A stretch of DNA of 64,000 nucleotides from Propionigenium maris DSM 9537 (GCF_027925155.1 NZ_BSDY01000002.1:248001-312000); one strand, 5' to 3'. Counted from the first letter of the stretch, positions 1 through 8,520 are shown. Numbers and translations: made by a program. The notes: generated by a model not told the origin, from the letters alone.

Positions 1-863
1 TAGGGGGAATGAATCTCTACGATGCTCTGTGTCATACCTTCGGTACCCTGGCAACAGGAGGATTTTCCACCTATAGTGAATCTGTAGGTGGTTTTAAAAG
101 TACCTATATAGAAGTGGTTATTATTATATTTATGTATCTTGCCGGGATCAACTTTACCCTTCACTTCTACCTGGTACAGGGAAGGTTAAAGGATTTTTTT
201 AAGGATCGTGAGTGGAAGTTTTATACCGGGGTGCTTGTAACTGGAGTAGTCCTTATATCCCTCAATCTATATTTTTCAGAGCTGCCCCTGTACAATGACA
301 GCTATATGAGGTCTCTGCGGGACTCTGCTTTCCAGGTTGTTTCTATAACCACCACCACAGGTTATACTACTGCAGATTTTAATCTCTGGCCCTCCTTCTC
401 TTCCCTTCTCTTGGTATTCCTCATGTTTCTGGGGGGATCTGCCGGATCTACAGGAGGAGGAATAAAGCAGATCAGAGTTCTTATTATCTTAAAGCACCTG
501 TGGCATGAGGTCAAAAAACTTGTATATCCCAGAGCTGTCTTCTCCCTCAAGGTGGGAGATCAGATAATAGATGAAGATATTGTAAAAAATGTTCTGGCAT
601 TCTTTATGTTTTTCATCCTGTTCTTTGCAGGAATCACACTTTTTCTGGCTTTCCAGGGATACGATATAGTCACATCCTTTTCTGCTTCCATTGCAACCTT
701 GGGAAATATTGGTCCGGGACTGGCAAGGGTGGGAGCTGTGGAAAACTATAGCTTCTTCGACCCCTACAGCAAACTTCTGCTTATCTTTGCCATGCTTCTG
801 GGAAGACTGGAGATCTTCTCGGTTCTGATCCTCATGTACTCCCTAGTGACAAGAAAAAGATAG
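1..863 (+). CDS. trkH: TrkH/KtrB-family K+ uptake membrane subunit, 5' truncated by window edge
   Basis: This is the C-terminal half of a TrkH-type potassium channel subunit of the inner membrane, which works with a cytoplasmic TrkA/KtrA NAD-binding gate. The reading frame is open to the first base, so the gene begins outside the window. A selectivity-filter-like TLATGGFST lies near the first visible residues, and TTTTGYTTADF with LGGSAGSTGGGIKQ (about residues 115-155 of the visible part) marks a further pore repeat. The last repeat holds ATLGNIGPG, and the C-terminus LLGRLEIFSVLILMYSL is typical of the family. Several hydrophobic helices are visible. A TrkA-type partner would be expected close by upstream; it is not in view. 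Confidence 0.93.
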   Translation, partial: GGMNLYDALCHTFGTLATGGFSTYSESVGGFKSTYIEVVIIIFMYLAGINFTLHFYLVQGRLKDFFKDREWKFYTGVLVTGVVLISLNLYFSELPLYNDSYMRSLRDSAFQVVSITTTTGYTTADFNLWPSFSSLLLVFLMFLGGSAGSTGGGIKQIRVLIILKHLWHEVKKLVYPRAVFSLKVGDQIIDEDIVKNVLAFFMFFILFFAGITLFLAFQGYDIVTSFSASIATLGNIGPGLARVGAVENYSFFDPYSKLLLIFAMLLGRLEIFSVLILMYSLVTRKR

Positions 864-940
864 GCTTCCAGGTAGCATCTGAGATAAAAAGGCTAAGCTT
901 CCTTAGAGAATAATAAAGAAAGCTTTTCATAACTAAAAAA

Positions 941-966
941 GAGCTGACCTAAGTCAGCTCTTTTTC
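941..966. terminator. Bidirectional intrinsic terminator
   Basis: An 8-bp perfect stem (GAGCTGAC / GTCAGCTC, loop CTAA) has A-runs on its left and T-runs on its right. It can therefore end both the trkH transcript and the convergent alcohol dehydrogenase transcript. Confidence 0.9.
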
Positions 967-974
967 TTAATCTC

Positions 975-2141
975 TTAGAAGTTTACCTTCTCACCGTAGT
1001 AAACAGCTTTGAACAGTTCCTTCATCTCCTCCACAGAAATATCTCTTGGATTTGTACCTGTACATGGATCTGCTACTGAAGTTCTAGCGATCTCATCTAA
1101 GTTTGCCAGGAAGAACTCCTCCTCTACTCCAAATTCCTTTAGAGAGTGTGGCATATTCATCTGTGTTCTCAGGTCCTTAACTAGCTTTACTAGTGATTCT
1201 ACCAGTTCCGCCTCTGTAGTACCTGAAAGACCGATGTTCTTAGCTGCATTAGCATACTGTGCTCCTGCTACCTTTGCGTTGAACTCAATTGCGTATGAAA
1301 GGTAGATTGCATTTGCCAGTCCGTGGGCTATATCAAGAACTTTTCCAGTCTTATGAGCCATTGAGTGAACTATTCCAAGAATTGCATTGGAGAATGACAT
1401 TCCTGCAAGGTTCTGTGCAATGTGCATATCCTTTCTAGCCTGATCCTCTCCATTGTATGACTTAACCAGAGTCTCAGCTATCATCTCTATTGATTTCATA
1501 GCAAGGGCATCTGTAAATGGATTTCTTACCTTGGAAACATATGCTTCCAGGGCATGAGTTAGTGCGTCCATTCCTGTGTTTGCTACAAGTCCCTTAGGCA
1601 TCGTCTGTACTAGGTTTGTATCTACAATCGCCACATCTGGAGTGATGTTATAGTCAGCAATTGGATATTTGATGTTAGTTTCATTGTCTGTGATTACAGC
1701 AAATGATGTAACCTCTGTTGCTGTTCCGCTTGTTGTAGGGATTGCAATGAACTTAGCCTTGTTTCTTAGCTCAGGTAGGTTAAATGGCTTTGCAGCCTCC
1801 TCAAATGTAAATGTTGGGTGCTCATAGAAGATCCACATAGCTTTAGCAGCATCTATTGGTGATCCTCCACCGATTCCGATGATTGTATCTGGCTGAAACT
1901 TATTCATAGCCTCTACACCCTTCAGAACTGTAGCTACTGAAGGATCGTTTTCCACCCCTACAAAGAGCTCAGATTCGATTCCAGCTTCCTTTAAGTATTC
2001 AACTGCTCTAGGTGCTGTTCCATCTTTAACCAGTCTCTCTGAACCGATAACGATCATAGCCTTGCTTCCCTTGATTGTTTTTAAATGTGATAGTGCGTCC
2101 TCTCCGAAGTATAGATCTCTTGGTATTGTAAATCTTTGCAT
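975..2141 (-). CDS. Iron-containing (group III) alcohol dehydrogenase
   Basis: A 388-residue NAD(P)H-dependent alcohol/aldehyde oxidoreductase of the Fe-ADH family (butanol or 1,3-propanediol dehydrogenase type), cytoplasmic and likely used to dispose of reducing equivalents in fermentation. The N-terminal dinucleotide-binding part carries GGGSPIDAAKAMW. The metal site is visible as DALTHALEAYVS (Asp/His ligands), GIVHSMAHKTG and IAHGLANAIYL (the further His ligands). Length and order fit the family. The ATG start follows GGAGGT. It is a single-gene unit with its own strong promoter and an upstream operator array, between two terminators. The exact substrate cannot be told from sequence. Confidence 0.93.
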   Translation of the reverse strand: MQRFTIPRDLYFGEDALSHLKTIKGSKAMIVIGSERLVKDGTAPRAVEYLKEAGIESELFVGVENDPSVATVLKGVEAMNKFQPDTIIGIGGGSPIDAAKAMWIFYEHPTFTFEEAAKPFNLPELRNKAKFIAIPTTSGTATEVTSFAVITDNETNIKYPIADYNITPDVAIVDTNLVQTMPKGLVANTGMDALTHALEAYVSKVRNPFTDALAMKSIEMIAETLVKSYNGEDQARKDMHIAQNLAGMSFSNAILGIVHSMAHKTGKVLDIAHGLANAIYLSYAIEFNAKVAGAQYANAAKNIGLSGTTEAELVESLVKLVKDLRTQMNMPHSLKEFGVEEEFFLANLDEIARTSVADPCTGTNPRDISVEEMKELFKAVYYGEKVNF

Positions 2142-2199
2142 CTTGTACCTCCATATATAAATTAATTTTTTTAATAACCTGCCTCTCGACTACCCAACC

Positions 2200-2228
2200 A
2201 TTATAAAACACAAACCAAGATCCGTCAA
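2200..2228 (-). promoter_or_regulatory. Sigma-70 promoter of the Fe-ADH gene
   Basis: On the minus strand the -35 TTGACG (2228-2223) and the -10 TATAAT (2205-2200) are separated by exactly 17 bp, about 55 bp upstream of the start codon. An AACAA/TTGTT inverted repeat (2227-2239) abuts the -35 box and could be a second protein site. Confidence 0.85.
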
Positions 2229-2263
2229 CAATTTTTGTTCTGTATAAAAACACTTTGTTTTGT

Positions 2264-2325
2264 ATCCGTTATCGGATGTGGTAAGATCTTATCAGATCTG
2301 ATAAGGTCCTCTCATATCCGATAAG
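2264..2325. promoter_or_regulatory. Nested four-site operator upstream of Fe-ADH
   Basis: Four copies of the 9-mer TTATC(A/G)GAT occur: forward at 2269-2277 and 2289-2297, reverse at 2296-2304 and 2316-2324. The inner pair forms the perfect 18-bp palindrome CTTATCAGATCTGATAAG (2288-2305). The outer pair sits exactly 20 bp, two helical turns, further out on each side. The array lies about 36 bp upstream of the -35 box, a position suited to an activator. I cannot name the protein that binds it. Confidence 0.7.
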
Positions 2326-2407
2326 AAATTTTTTTAATTTTTTTTACTCCTACCATGACTTTTAGAGTAAAAGAATGAAAATTCATGGCAATAATCTGTA
2401 TAAAAAA

Positions 2408-2426
2408 AGGAGCCCTTCAGCTCCCT
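2408..2426 (-). terminator. Terminator of the small exported protein gene
   Basis: Read on the minus strand, GGAGC pairs with GCTCC around a short loop and is followed by a run of seven T. It begins directly after the stop codon. Confidence 0.8.
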
Positions 2427-2717
2427 TTAATATCTTTGATTTTTTTTCATTACTACTCCAACCCCTAATTGCCTGAGCTCCCACCTTTCTCCCTCTCTCA
2501 GAATATGGATATCGTGTAACTGCTGATCTGAAAATCTGCCGTGCTTCTCATACTTATCTATAATATCTATCCTTCTCATATGATAGTCTATCTCCGATCT
2601 ACTCCCTTCCCTTGCTACAGCATAGTACTCCGATTGAAACTCCGGATAATCATTGTAATAACCCTCTATGGCTATAAGCAGTGGAAGGGCAGTAAGAAAT
2701 ATCAATATAAGCCTCAC
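2427..2717 (-). CDS. Small exported protein of unknown function
   Basis: A 96-residue protein with a GTG start behind a purine-rich site (GGAGAGGAGGAAG). The first roughly 17 residues (MRLILIFLTALPLLIAI) form a signal peptide or membrane anchor. The remainder is highly charged and rich in Tyr, Arg and Glu (SRSEIDYHMRRIDII, LREGERWELRQL), probably a short helical periplasmic protein. No Cys and no recognisable domain. Real because it has a good ribosome site and its own terminator; function unknown. Confidence 0.65.
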   Translation of the reverse strand: MRLILIFLTALPLLIAIEGYYNDYPEFQSEYYAVAREGSRSEIDYHMRRIDIIDKYEKHGRFSDQQLHDIHILREGERWELRQLGVGVVMKKNQRY

Positions 2718-2824
2718 CCTTCCTCCTCTCCTTCTCTATCAATTCATTCATAATCCTAATTATAGCACCTGTACCCGGCGTAACCTTTATAAAGCTTTTA
2801 GTTTTATGTATCTTTCTCAATATT

Positions 2825-2855
2825 AAAAGGAGACCTCCGGGTGAAAGGTCTCCTT
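2825..2855 (-). terminator. Terminator of the fructose PTS operon
   Basis: A strong stem (AAAGGAGACCT / AGGTCTCCTTT) lies just 3' of the second PTS IIC gene, with T-rich sequence following on the minus strand. Confidence 0.85.
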
Positions 2856-2871
2856 TCTTTTACTTTAAGAA

Positions 2872-3837
2872 TTATTTAGCTTCTCTAGGCTTTAAAATCC
2901 ATATAAGGAGATTGGTCAATACTATCCCCACTAGAGTGGCCAGGAGAAACCCGCCCCTCTTATCTATAAAGGGAAGCATAATAAGACCACCGTGGGGTAC
3001 ACGGCTTCCTACCTTTAGATAGGCCGCTATCATTGCCGTCCCAGCTGTCCCCATCATACTGGAAAAGATTAATTTTATGGGATTTCCTACCAGGAGGGGG
3101 ATCGCTCCCTCAGTAATGCCACTCACTCCCAGTATGAGAGCTATAGCCACCGATTCATCCCCAGACTCACCCCCTCTGTTTAAATACTTATAGAGGGCCA
3201 TGGATAGTGGTGGGACTGCTATTGCAGTGGTCACCACTCCCATTATATCCGTTCTTCCTGCACTGAGAAGGTTTACCCCGAAAAAGTATGCCACCTTATT
3301 TATAGGTCCTCCCATATCTGTGGATATCATCACTCCCAGTATGCCTGCAAGGATAATTATACTCCCCTCACTAGCTCTCTCTAAAAGGCCCATGCTGCCG
3401 TCAAAGAGCTTAACCAGAGGTAGGGAGCAGAGAAATAGTATCAGCCCTGTTGTTATTGTTATTAACATGGGGGAAAAAAATATTGTCATAAAGGGTTTCC
3501 ATGCCAGGGGCAGATCCAGGGTCTCCAGCTTATTGCTGAAAAATCCTACCAGGCCTCCTGCAAGAAGTCCTCCTACCATCCCCATTCCCAGAGAACCAGA
3601 GTAGTAACCTACCACTGCAGCAGGAACCATAGAGGATACTCCTCCCATGGAGTACACTACAAATATAGAGAGCATCGCAGGGAGAAGCTCAAAGGCTCCC
3701 CCTCCAAGCTTCCCAAATATCTCAACATCTGTACCTATATATAGAGCACTACACACTCCTCCAATAATTGCCAGAGGTATTATCCTAGTAAAGACCTCCA
3801 GCAACCCTTTCTTCAATATCATCCCTCTACTCTTCAT
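2872..3837 (-). CDS. PTS fructose-family EIIC, stand-alone second copy
   Basis: A 321-residue integral membrane permease of the fructose/mannitol PTS family containing only the IIC domain. Family signatures are GVMISTDMGGPINKVAYFFG (mid-protein), GVSGITEGAIPLLVGNP and VPHGGLIMLP, the same three motifs as in the IIC part of the upstream gene. It probably arose by duplication of that domain. It lacks IIA and IIB and must borrow them, presumably from the fused protein encoded 86 bp upstream in the same operon. It ends before a strong terminator. Whether it transports the same sugar or has become a sensor is unknown. Confidence 0.85.
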   Translation of the reverse strand: MKSRGMILKKGLLEVFTRIIPLAIIGGVCSALYIGTDVEIFGKLGGGAFELLPAMLSIFVVYSMGGVSSMVPAAVVGYYSGSLGMGMVGGLLAGGLVGFFSNKLETLDLPLAWKPFMTIFFSPMLITITTGLILFLCSLPLVKLFDGSMGLLERASEGSIIILAGILGVMISTDMGGPINKVAYFFGVNLLSAGRTDIMGVVTTAIAVPPLSMALYKYLNRGGESGDESVAIALILGVSGITEGAIPLLVGNPIKLIFSSMMGTAGTAMIAAYLKVGSRVPHGGLIMLPFIDKRGGFLLATLVGIVLTNLLIWILKPREAK

Positions 3838-3923
3838 CTCTCCCCCAATGTTTCCAAGCTTTTAGATTAATATACCACTAAAAACCATATAGCACAATGA
3901 AGGATAGGTCTGCCGTTTTACTT

Positions 3924-5771
3924 CTAAAGGCTGATTTCCTGCTTTCTTGCCTTCAATACTGAAGTAATAGTAGCTGTTACCAGAGATCCCACTACTATGG
4001 CAACTACAAAGAAGATCTTGTTGTCCACCACTGGAAGAACTATAAGTCCTCCATGGGGAGCGTGGTCTGCTACTCCTCCCATGGCTGCAATAACTGCACC
4101 TATTCCGGCACCAATCATATTGGCAGGTATTACCCTTAGAGGATCTGCTGCGGCAAATGGGATTGCTCCCTCGGTAATTCCGATACATCCCATGGCAAGA
4201 GCTGCCTTACCAGCTTCCCTCTCATCCTTCTCAAACTTTTTAGGAGCCATAAGTGTTGCAATTCCCATTCCAATTGGCGGCACACATATTGCCACTGCTA
4301 TTGGTCCCATTACCGTAGATACCCCCTGGCTGATCATGCTGGCCCCAAAAAGGAATGCTACCTTATTTACCGGTCCTCCCATGTCAAAGGCTATCATAAG
4401 TCCAAGGATTAGAGCCAGCCCTACAGATCCCTGCTCCATATTTTGAAGAGCTGAGGTCATAGCCTCCATGACTCCGCTGATAGGTGTACCTATTATCCCC
4501 ATAATAAGCCCAACAAGACACGTTGAAACAAGGGGAATTACAAAGATCGGCATTATCGCCTGAAGGGTTTCTGGAACCTTCCAGCTCTTTACCCACTTAG
4601 CTATATATCCCGCCGCAAAACCGGCTGCTATACCTCCCAGGAACCCTGCTCCCAGTTTATTGGCAAGTGCTCCTCCCACAAGTCCAGGAGCCAGTCCAGG
4701 TCTATCAGCTATACTTACAGCTATATACCCTGCAAGGATAGGTACCATGAGTCCAAAAGCCTCTACTCCAAGGTCCAGCATCTGCTTAAAGAATGGATTG
4801 GTTACAGCAGCTCCCTCTCCGGCCTTTACTCCAGAAAGTGCTATTGAAAGAGCTATAAGCACTCCTCCGCAGACCACAAGGGGAAGCATGTGGGATACAC
4901 CGTTCATCAGGTGCTTGTATACTCCCTTCTTTCCGTCAGTCTTTGACACAGTCTCTACACTTGCCTTGCCTCCCTGATAGATGGGAGACTCCATACTCTT
5001 CTCTATAAGCTCCTTGGGCTTACTGATTGCCTCCTTTACAGATGTCTGTATAAGAGGTTTACCATTAAACCTTTCCATCTCTATCTTCTTATCTGCAGCT
5101 ACAATAACTCCTGCTGCATCTCTTATATCCTCTGAAGTAAGGACATTCTTTGTTCCCACAGATCCATTGGTTTCCACCTTTATCCTTACTCCCATCTCCC
5201 TTGCAGCTTTATTAAGGGCATCTGCTGCCATATATGTGTGGGCTATTCCAACCGGGCAGGCAGTTACTCCCACTACATACTTTCCTGTATCTGCTACGCT
5301 GCTCTCCTCATCCTTAACCTCATCCATACGAGCTATTACCTCCATTACCTCTTCAGATGCAGAAGCCTTTAACAGCCCCTCTCTGTACTCGTCCTCCAGG
5401 AGCCCTGTTGTGAGTTTTGACAATGCCTCTATATGGGTATCGTTGGCTCCCTCGGTAGCTGCTATCATAAAGAACAGGTTTGACGGCTCACCATCCAGGG
5501 AATCATAGTCTACCCCCTCGGTGCTTCTTCCAAATACTATTGCAGTTTCCCTTACTGCACTGGACTTGGCATGGGGAATAGCAATTCCTTCCTCTAAACC
5601 TGTGGAGGATATCTTCTCCCTCTTTAACACCTCGTCTCTATATGCATCTCTGTTATTCAGCTTTCCCCTTCTGTCTAAAAGGTCCACCATCTCCTCTATA
5701 ACCTCTTCCTTACTTCTTCCCTTTAAAGAAGTTATTATCTGATCCTTAGCTATTAAATCTAAAATCCTCAT
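3924..5771 (-). CDS. fruA: PTS fructose-type EIIABC fusion
   Basis: A 615-residue phosphotransferase permease that imports and phosphorylates a hexose, probably fructose or a related sugar. Domains in order: IIA (1-150) with the phosphorylated His67 in GIAIPHAKS; IIB (about 165-260) with Cys172 in GVTACPVGIAHTY; IIC (about 285-615), a multi-span membrane domain with AFDMGGPVNKVAFLFG, GITEGAIPFAAADP and HAPHGGLIVLP. ATG follows AAGGAGGAG. It is the first gene of a two-gene operon with the extra IIC. No 1-phosphofructokinase gene or EI/HPr gene is nearby, so the sugar is not settled by context. Confidence 0.94.
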   Translation of the reverse strand: MRILDLIAKDQIITSLKGRSKEEVIEEMVDLLDRRGKLNNRDAYRDEVLKREKISSTGLEEGIAIPHAKSSAVRETAIVFGRSTEGVDYDSLDGEPSNLFFMIAATEGANDTHIEALSKLTTGLLEDEYREGLLKASASEEVMEVIARMDEVKDEESSVADTGKYVVGVTACPVGIAHTYMAADALNKAAREMGVRIKVETNGSVGTKNVLTSEDIRDAAGVIVAADKKIEMERFNGKPLIQTSVKEAISKPKELIEKSMESPIYQGGKASVETVSKTDGKKGVYKHLMNGVSHMLPLVVCGGVLIALSIALSGVKAGEGAAVTNPFFKQMLDLGVEAFGLMVPILAGYIAVSIADRPGLAPGLVGGALANKLGAGFLGGIAAGFAAGYIAKWVKSWKVPETLQAIMPIFVIPLVSTCLVGLIMGIIGTPISGVMEAMTSALQNMEQGSVGLALILGLMIAFDMGGPVNKVAFLFGASMISQGVSTVMGPIAVAICVPPIGMGIATLMAPKKFEKDEREAGKAALAMGCIGITEGAIPFAAADPLRVIPANMIGAGIGAVIAAMGGVADHAPHGGLIVLPVVDNKIFFVVAIVVGSLVTATITSVLKARKQEISL

Positions 5772-5804
5772 AGCTCCTCCTTTTTTATCTCGTTTTACAA
5801 TCTT

Positions 5805-5833
5805 TTTATACTTTAATCCAACTTTTTAGTCAA
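5805..5833 (-). promoter_or_regulatory. Promoter of the fruA operon
   Basis: Minus strand -35 TTGACT (5833-5828) and -10 TATAAA (5810-5805), spacing 17 bp. The -35 box lies inside the most promoter-proximal copy of the phased repeat described next. Confidence 0.8.
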
Positions 5834-5919
5834 ATTTCGTAATTTTAAGGTGTTTTTTCGTCTAATTGCTGTTAAAATTAAAATATAAAAAATTTTAAAC
5901 GGTGTTTTTTCGTCTAATT
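5818..5919. repeat. Three phased 19-bp repeats between fruA and the Rep-like gene
   Basis: GGTGTTTTTTCGTCTAATT occurs identically at 5849-5867 and 5901-5919, and a degenerate copy sits at 5818-5836 (core TTTTTAGTCAAATT). The starts are 31 and 52 bp apart, close to three and five helical turns, so all three face the same side of the DNA. The last copy overlaps the fruA -35 box. They may be iteron-like sites for the Rep_3-like protein encoded just downstream, operators for a PTS regulator, or both. Confidence 0.7.
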
Positions 5920-5968
5920 TACAGGTTTTTTTGATAAAAAAATATAAAAAAATTTTAGGAGGAGTAAT

Positions 5969-7075
5969 TTGAAGGAGAATTTCCCCTTAAATACTGCAGA
6001 ATATCTGTGTATTGCATTTAATAAGAAGCTAAATAAACAGGAGCACCGTCTTCTCCTCTACATATTAGAGAGAGGGGAGGATGGATTTTATATCTCCCTG
6101 GAGGAGCTAAAATCCATCACCAGGGTGGCCAATCCCCAGATGAACCTCAAGGTTGTAAGGGGACTTTCTACCAAGAGGGTGGGCTACTCCCTCACTGTTC
6201 AGGGAAAAAACTTAGAGGGAGAGTTTTCCCCTGTCTCCTCCTACTTCTTCGATGGAGAGCTCTTTCATCTCACTACAGCAAGGGAACTCCTTCCCCACCA
6301 CCAGTTTACCCTTCTCTTTAGAGAGGTCCATCTGCCAACCTTTATAAAGCTCCGGCAGAGGGGAACCCTCAAGATCTATGAGAGGTTTGTGAAGACCCAT
6401 ATGGAGAGCAGCAAACTCACCTTTGATATAGATGAGTTAAAGGCACTCCTTGAGGTAGAGGACAAGTACTCCCGTTTTTACGACTTTGAAAAGCATGTTT
6501 TAAAGAGTATATTAGATGAGTTAAACAGCTTCACCGAGTACCAGGTTTCCTACAATAAGATAAAGAAGGGAGAGGGGAAAACCAACAGGGTAATAGCCCT
6601 GGAGTTTGAGTTTTCCAACAAGGAGGAGATCCTTGCCAGGGAGCAGACCGAGGAACTTGTGGGGGTGGCCCGGGACAGGATCAAGAACTTTTCCAATACC
6701 TGGGAGCTTATCTACAGATCCATAAAGAAGAATGGTTTTGAATTTACAAGGGATACCCTGAAGTACAGTATGGGAGGAGGAGTTAAGGATTTTGAAGCCC
6801 TCCTGGAAAAGGCCATAGAGGAGAGAACGGTCCTCACCCTGAACAAGCCTGTCTATGAGTACACCGCCCTCATAGATAACCCCGGAAAGCTCAGCTCCCT
6901 GATCTACAACAAGATGATCTCCTACAACCTCCAGTACTCCCTAAATATCTCATTTTTAAACTTCATCAGAAAGGTTAAAAAGATTAACTCCATCACATAC
7001 AAGGATAGTGACTATGAGATAAGGGTAGACTATACAGACCCCTCAAGGGGAGGTTTCACCATATGGAAGTTTTAA
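5969..7075 (+). CDS. Rep_3/RepB-superfamily replication-initiator-like protein
   Basis: A 368-residue cytoplasmic protein. Residues roughly 1-210 read like the tandem winged helices of Rep_3 plasmid initiators: an early LNKQEHRLLLYIL helix, then LRQRGTLKIYERFV, a second helix-turn-helix around TFDIDELKALLEV, FYDFEKHVLKSILDELN and a C-terminal strand VIALEFEF. The remaining 150 residues have no clear family. The TTG start is backed by a very strong AGGAGGAG site. It is alone between a phased-repeat region and a terminator, divergent from fruA. No par, mob or other plasmid gene is near, so it may be a domesticated initiator acting as a DNA-binding regulator. Confidence 0.7.
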   Translation: MKENFPLNTAEYLCIAFNKKLNKQEHRLLLYILERGEDGFYISLEELKSITRVANPQMNLKVVRGLSTKRVGYSLTVQGKNLEGEFSPVSSYFFDGELFHLTTARELLPHHQFTLLFREVHLPTFIKLRQRGTLKIYERFVKTHMESSKLTFDIDELKALLEVEDKYSRFYDFEKHVLKSILDELNSFTEYQVSYNKIKKGEGKTNRVIALEFEFSNKEEILAREQTEELVGVARDRIKNFSNTWELIYRSIKKNGFEFTRDTLKYSMGGGVKDFEALLEKAIEERTVLTLNKPVYEYTALIDNPGKLSSLIYNKMISYNLQYSLNISFLNFIRKVKKINSITYKDSDYEIRVDYTDPSRGGFTIWKF

Positions 7076-7098
7076 AAGCTGCTTAGAGCAGCTTTTTT
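7076..7098 (+). terminator. Terminator of the Rep-like gene
   Basis: AAGCTGCT / AGCAGCTT stem with a TAG loop and a T-run, starting directly after the stop codon. Confidence 0.9.
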
Positions 7099-7275
7099 AC
7101 GGAAGCATGGATAAATTAAAAATAATAAACTCCCCACCTTACCTAGGGTAATCACTTCCAACAAACCATATATATACCGATAAACAAAGTCCACCCTTAA
7201 GATCACCTAACTCTACCTGCTACAGCCCCAAGCCCAATTAAAGGGAACATCTTATCACTATCCACAAAAATTTTA

Positions 7276-7304
7276 TTGAAATCAATATCGAATTATGAAA
7301 TAAT
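7276..7304 (+). promoter_or_regulatory. Putative promoter of the exported FMN-bind-like gene
   Basis: TTGAAA, 17 bp, AATAAT, ending about 33 bp before the start codon. The -35 region overlaps a small inverted repeat (ATTGA..TCAAT). Confidence 0.6.
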
Positions 7305-7336
7305 AAGCCTATCAAAATTTCAGAAGAGAGGTAGAG

Positions 7337-7744
7337 ATGAAAAAAACACTGGCAATACTAATGATAACAGGCCTTATGGGGCTAACTGCTCAGGGAGCCC
7401 AGTACAGAGACGGAGTGTATAGAGGTAACTTTATAGACCGTGGAGAGACTCAGGCCAATGTACAATTTGAATTAAAGGATGATACAGTTGTAAAAGCCAA
7501 GTACAGAGCCCTTGCATTTAAAGGACAAAACTATATGGAGAATAAGAAGCTTGCCAAGGAGAGAGCAAAGTATGAGGCTGCTCTGAAAAGTACCATAGGA
7601 AAGAATATCAACGACGCTCTAGAGGATCTATACTACCCTGAGAAGATTGAGATGGCAGGAGCTAGTGTAAGAAGTAATAAGATAAGATCCTCCTTCCAGG
7701 ATGCTTTAAACAGAGGGGCTTATAAGATAGTTAAGGAAAAATAG
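7337..7744 (+). CDS. Exported FMN-binding-domain-like small protein
   Basis: A 135-residue protein with a signal peptide (about residues 1-20, cleaved near AQGAQ) and one FMN_bind-like module: the N-terminal DGVYRGNFIDRGETQANV strand pair and a C-terminal EMAGASVRSNKIRSSFQDAL helix. AGASVRS occupies the place of the (S/T)GAT motif to which ApbE attaches FMN, with Ser replacing Thr. Similar single-domain exported proteins are common in fusobacteria. It is transcribed alone, between its own promoter and terminator. Covalent flavinylation is inference; no ApbE gene is in the window. Confidence 0.7.
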   Translation: MKKTLAILMITGLMGLTAQGAQYRDGVYRGNFIDRGETQANVQFELKDDTVVKAKYRALAFKGQNYMENKKLAKERAKYEAALKSTIGKNINDALEDLYYPEKIEMAGASVRSNKIRSSFQDALNRGAYKIVKEK

Positions 7745-7753
7745 ATAAAATTT

Positions 7754-7782
7754 AAAGGGAGCTTTATTTAGAGCTCCCTTTA
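7754..7782 (+). terminator. Terminator of the FMN-bind-like gene
   Basis: AAAGGGAGCT pairs with GAGCTCCCTTT around a TTATTTA loop, 10 bp after the stop codon. T-richness beyond the stem is modest. Confidence 0.75.
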
Positions 7783-7850
7783 CTATATAAAAATATTAAA
7801 TAACTTAGTAGGTTAGTTACCTCTCTTAAAAAGTACCATCTCAGGATAAA

Positions 7851-8273
7851 CTACCCCTTCCAGTACCTCTTCAATATCTTCTCAAGCCTCTTATCCTCTA
7901 AGAATCCATTGACCTCAGGACTTATCTTCGTCCCCAGCTCTCCCAGGATCTTAAATTCATCTGAGAAGTAGAAGTAACTTATTATCTTGGCCTTCTCCCT
8001 ATCTATCAATACAGATACAAGGGATCTCGTAAATAAAAACAGCAGATCGTCTTCATTGATCTTTTCAATGCTGTCCTTACCATGCCACAGTCTGTCCTTA
8101 CCATTGAAGTAGTCCCCCTCTATCTTTATATTAATAACAGTCTTCAGATAGGAGTTATAAAAATCGATAAACCTGATTAGCTGAATCTTTATCTTGTAGG
8201 ACTCAAATACATAGGATCCGATGAAAAAAATTATAAACACCACATATAGAAATTGTAAGGTATAACTATTCAT
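7851..8273 (-). CDS. Membrane-anchored protein of unknown function
   Basis: About 140 residues. I chose the ATG at 8273, which has GGGGTGG five bases upstream, over an in-frame GTG nine bases earlier. One N-terminal membrane segment (LQFLYVVFIIFFIGSYVF) is followed by a hydrophilic, probably cytoplasmic or periplasmic domain with no recognisable motif and a basic C-terminus (KRLEKILKRYWKG). No operon partners. Function unknown. Confidence 0.6.
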   Translation of the reverse strand: MNSYTLQFLYVVFIIFFIGSYVFESYKIKIQLIRFIDFYNSYLKTVINIKIEGDYFNGKDRLWHGKDSIEKINEDDLLFLFTRSLVSVLIDREKAKIISYFYFSDEFKILGELGTKISPEVNGFLEDKRLEKILKRYWKG

Positions 8274-8421
8274 AATAACCACCCCATTTAATAAGCTATT
8301 ATTTCACTTCCAAGGTATAAAACACCCTCAAACCCACCAATATATCGATAACAGTATTCTTTTTTTGATCTTAGTGTACAGTTAATTATCATTAATTATA
8401 GAATACCACATTAATAGGATA

Positions 8422-8520
8422 TTGACAATATGCACATACCTATATATAGATATACCAATAAATGCTCAATCCCCTTTTCCCCTTCAATAAAATTGTTGAA
8501 AAAATCAAGATTTTTTCAGG
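8422..8520 (+). promoter_or_regulatory. Orphan promoter plus AT-rich hairpin (possible small RNA)
   Basis: TTGACA (8422-8427), 17 bp, TATAGA (8445-8450) is a near-consensus promoter pointing right, but no plus-strand gene follows. A hairpin with arms GAAAAAATC / GATTTTTTC (8498-8517) lies about 60 bp downstream; it also serves as terminator for the convergent HD-GYP gene. A 60-70-nt transcript is possible. Weak evidence. Confidence 0.3.

Noticed and set aside
5969..7075. Evidence that the window is a plasmid
   Set aside because: No partition, mobilisation or toxin genes, and the window contains typical chromosomal genes such as fhs, dinB and nqr. A single Rep_3-like gene is not enough.
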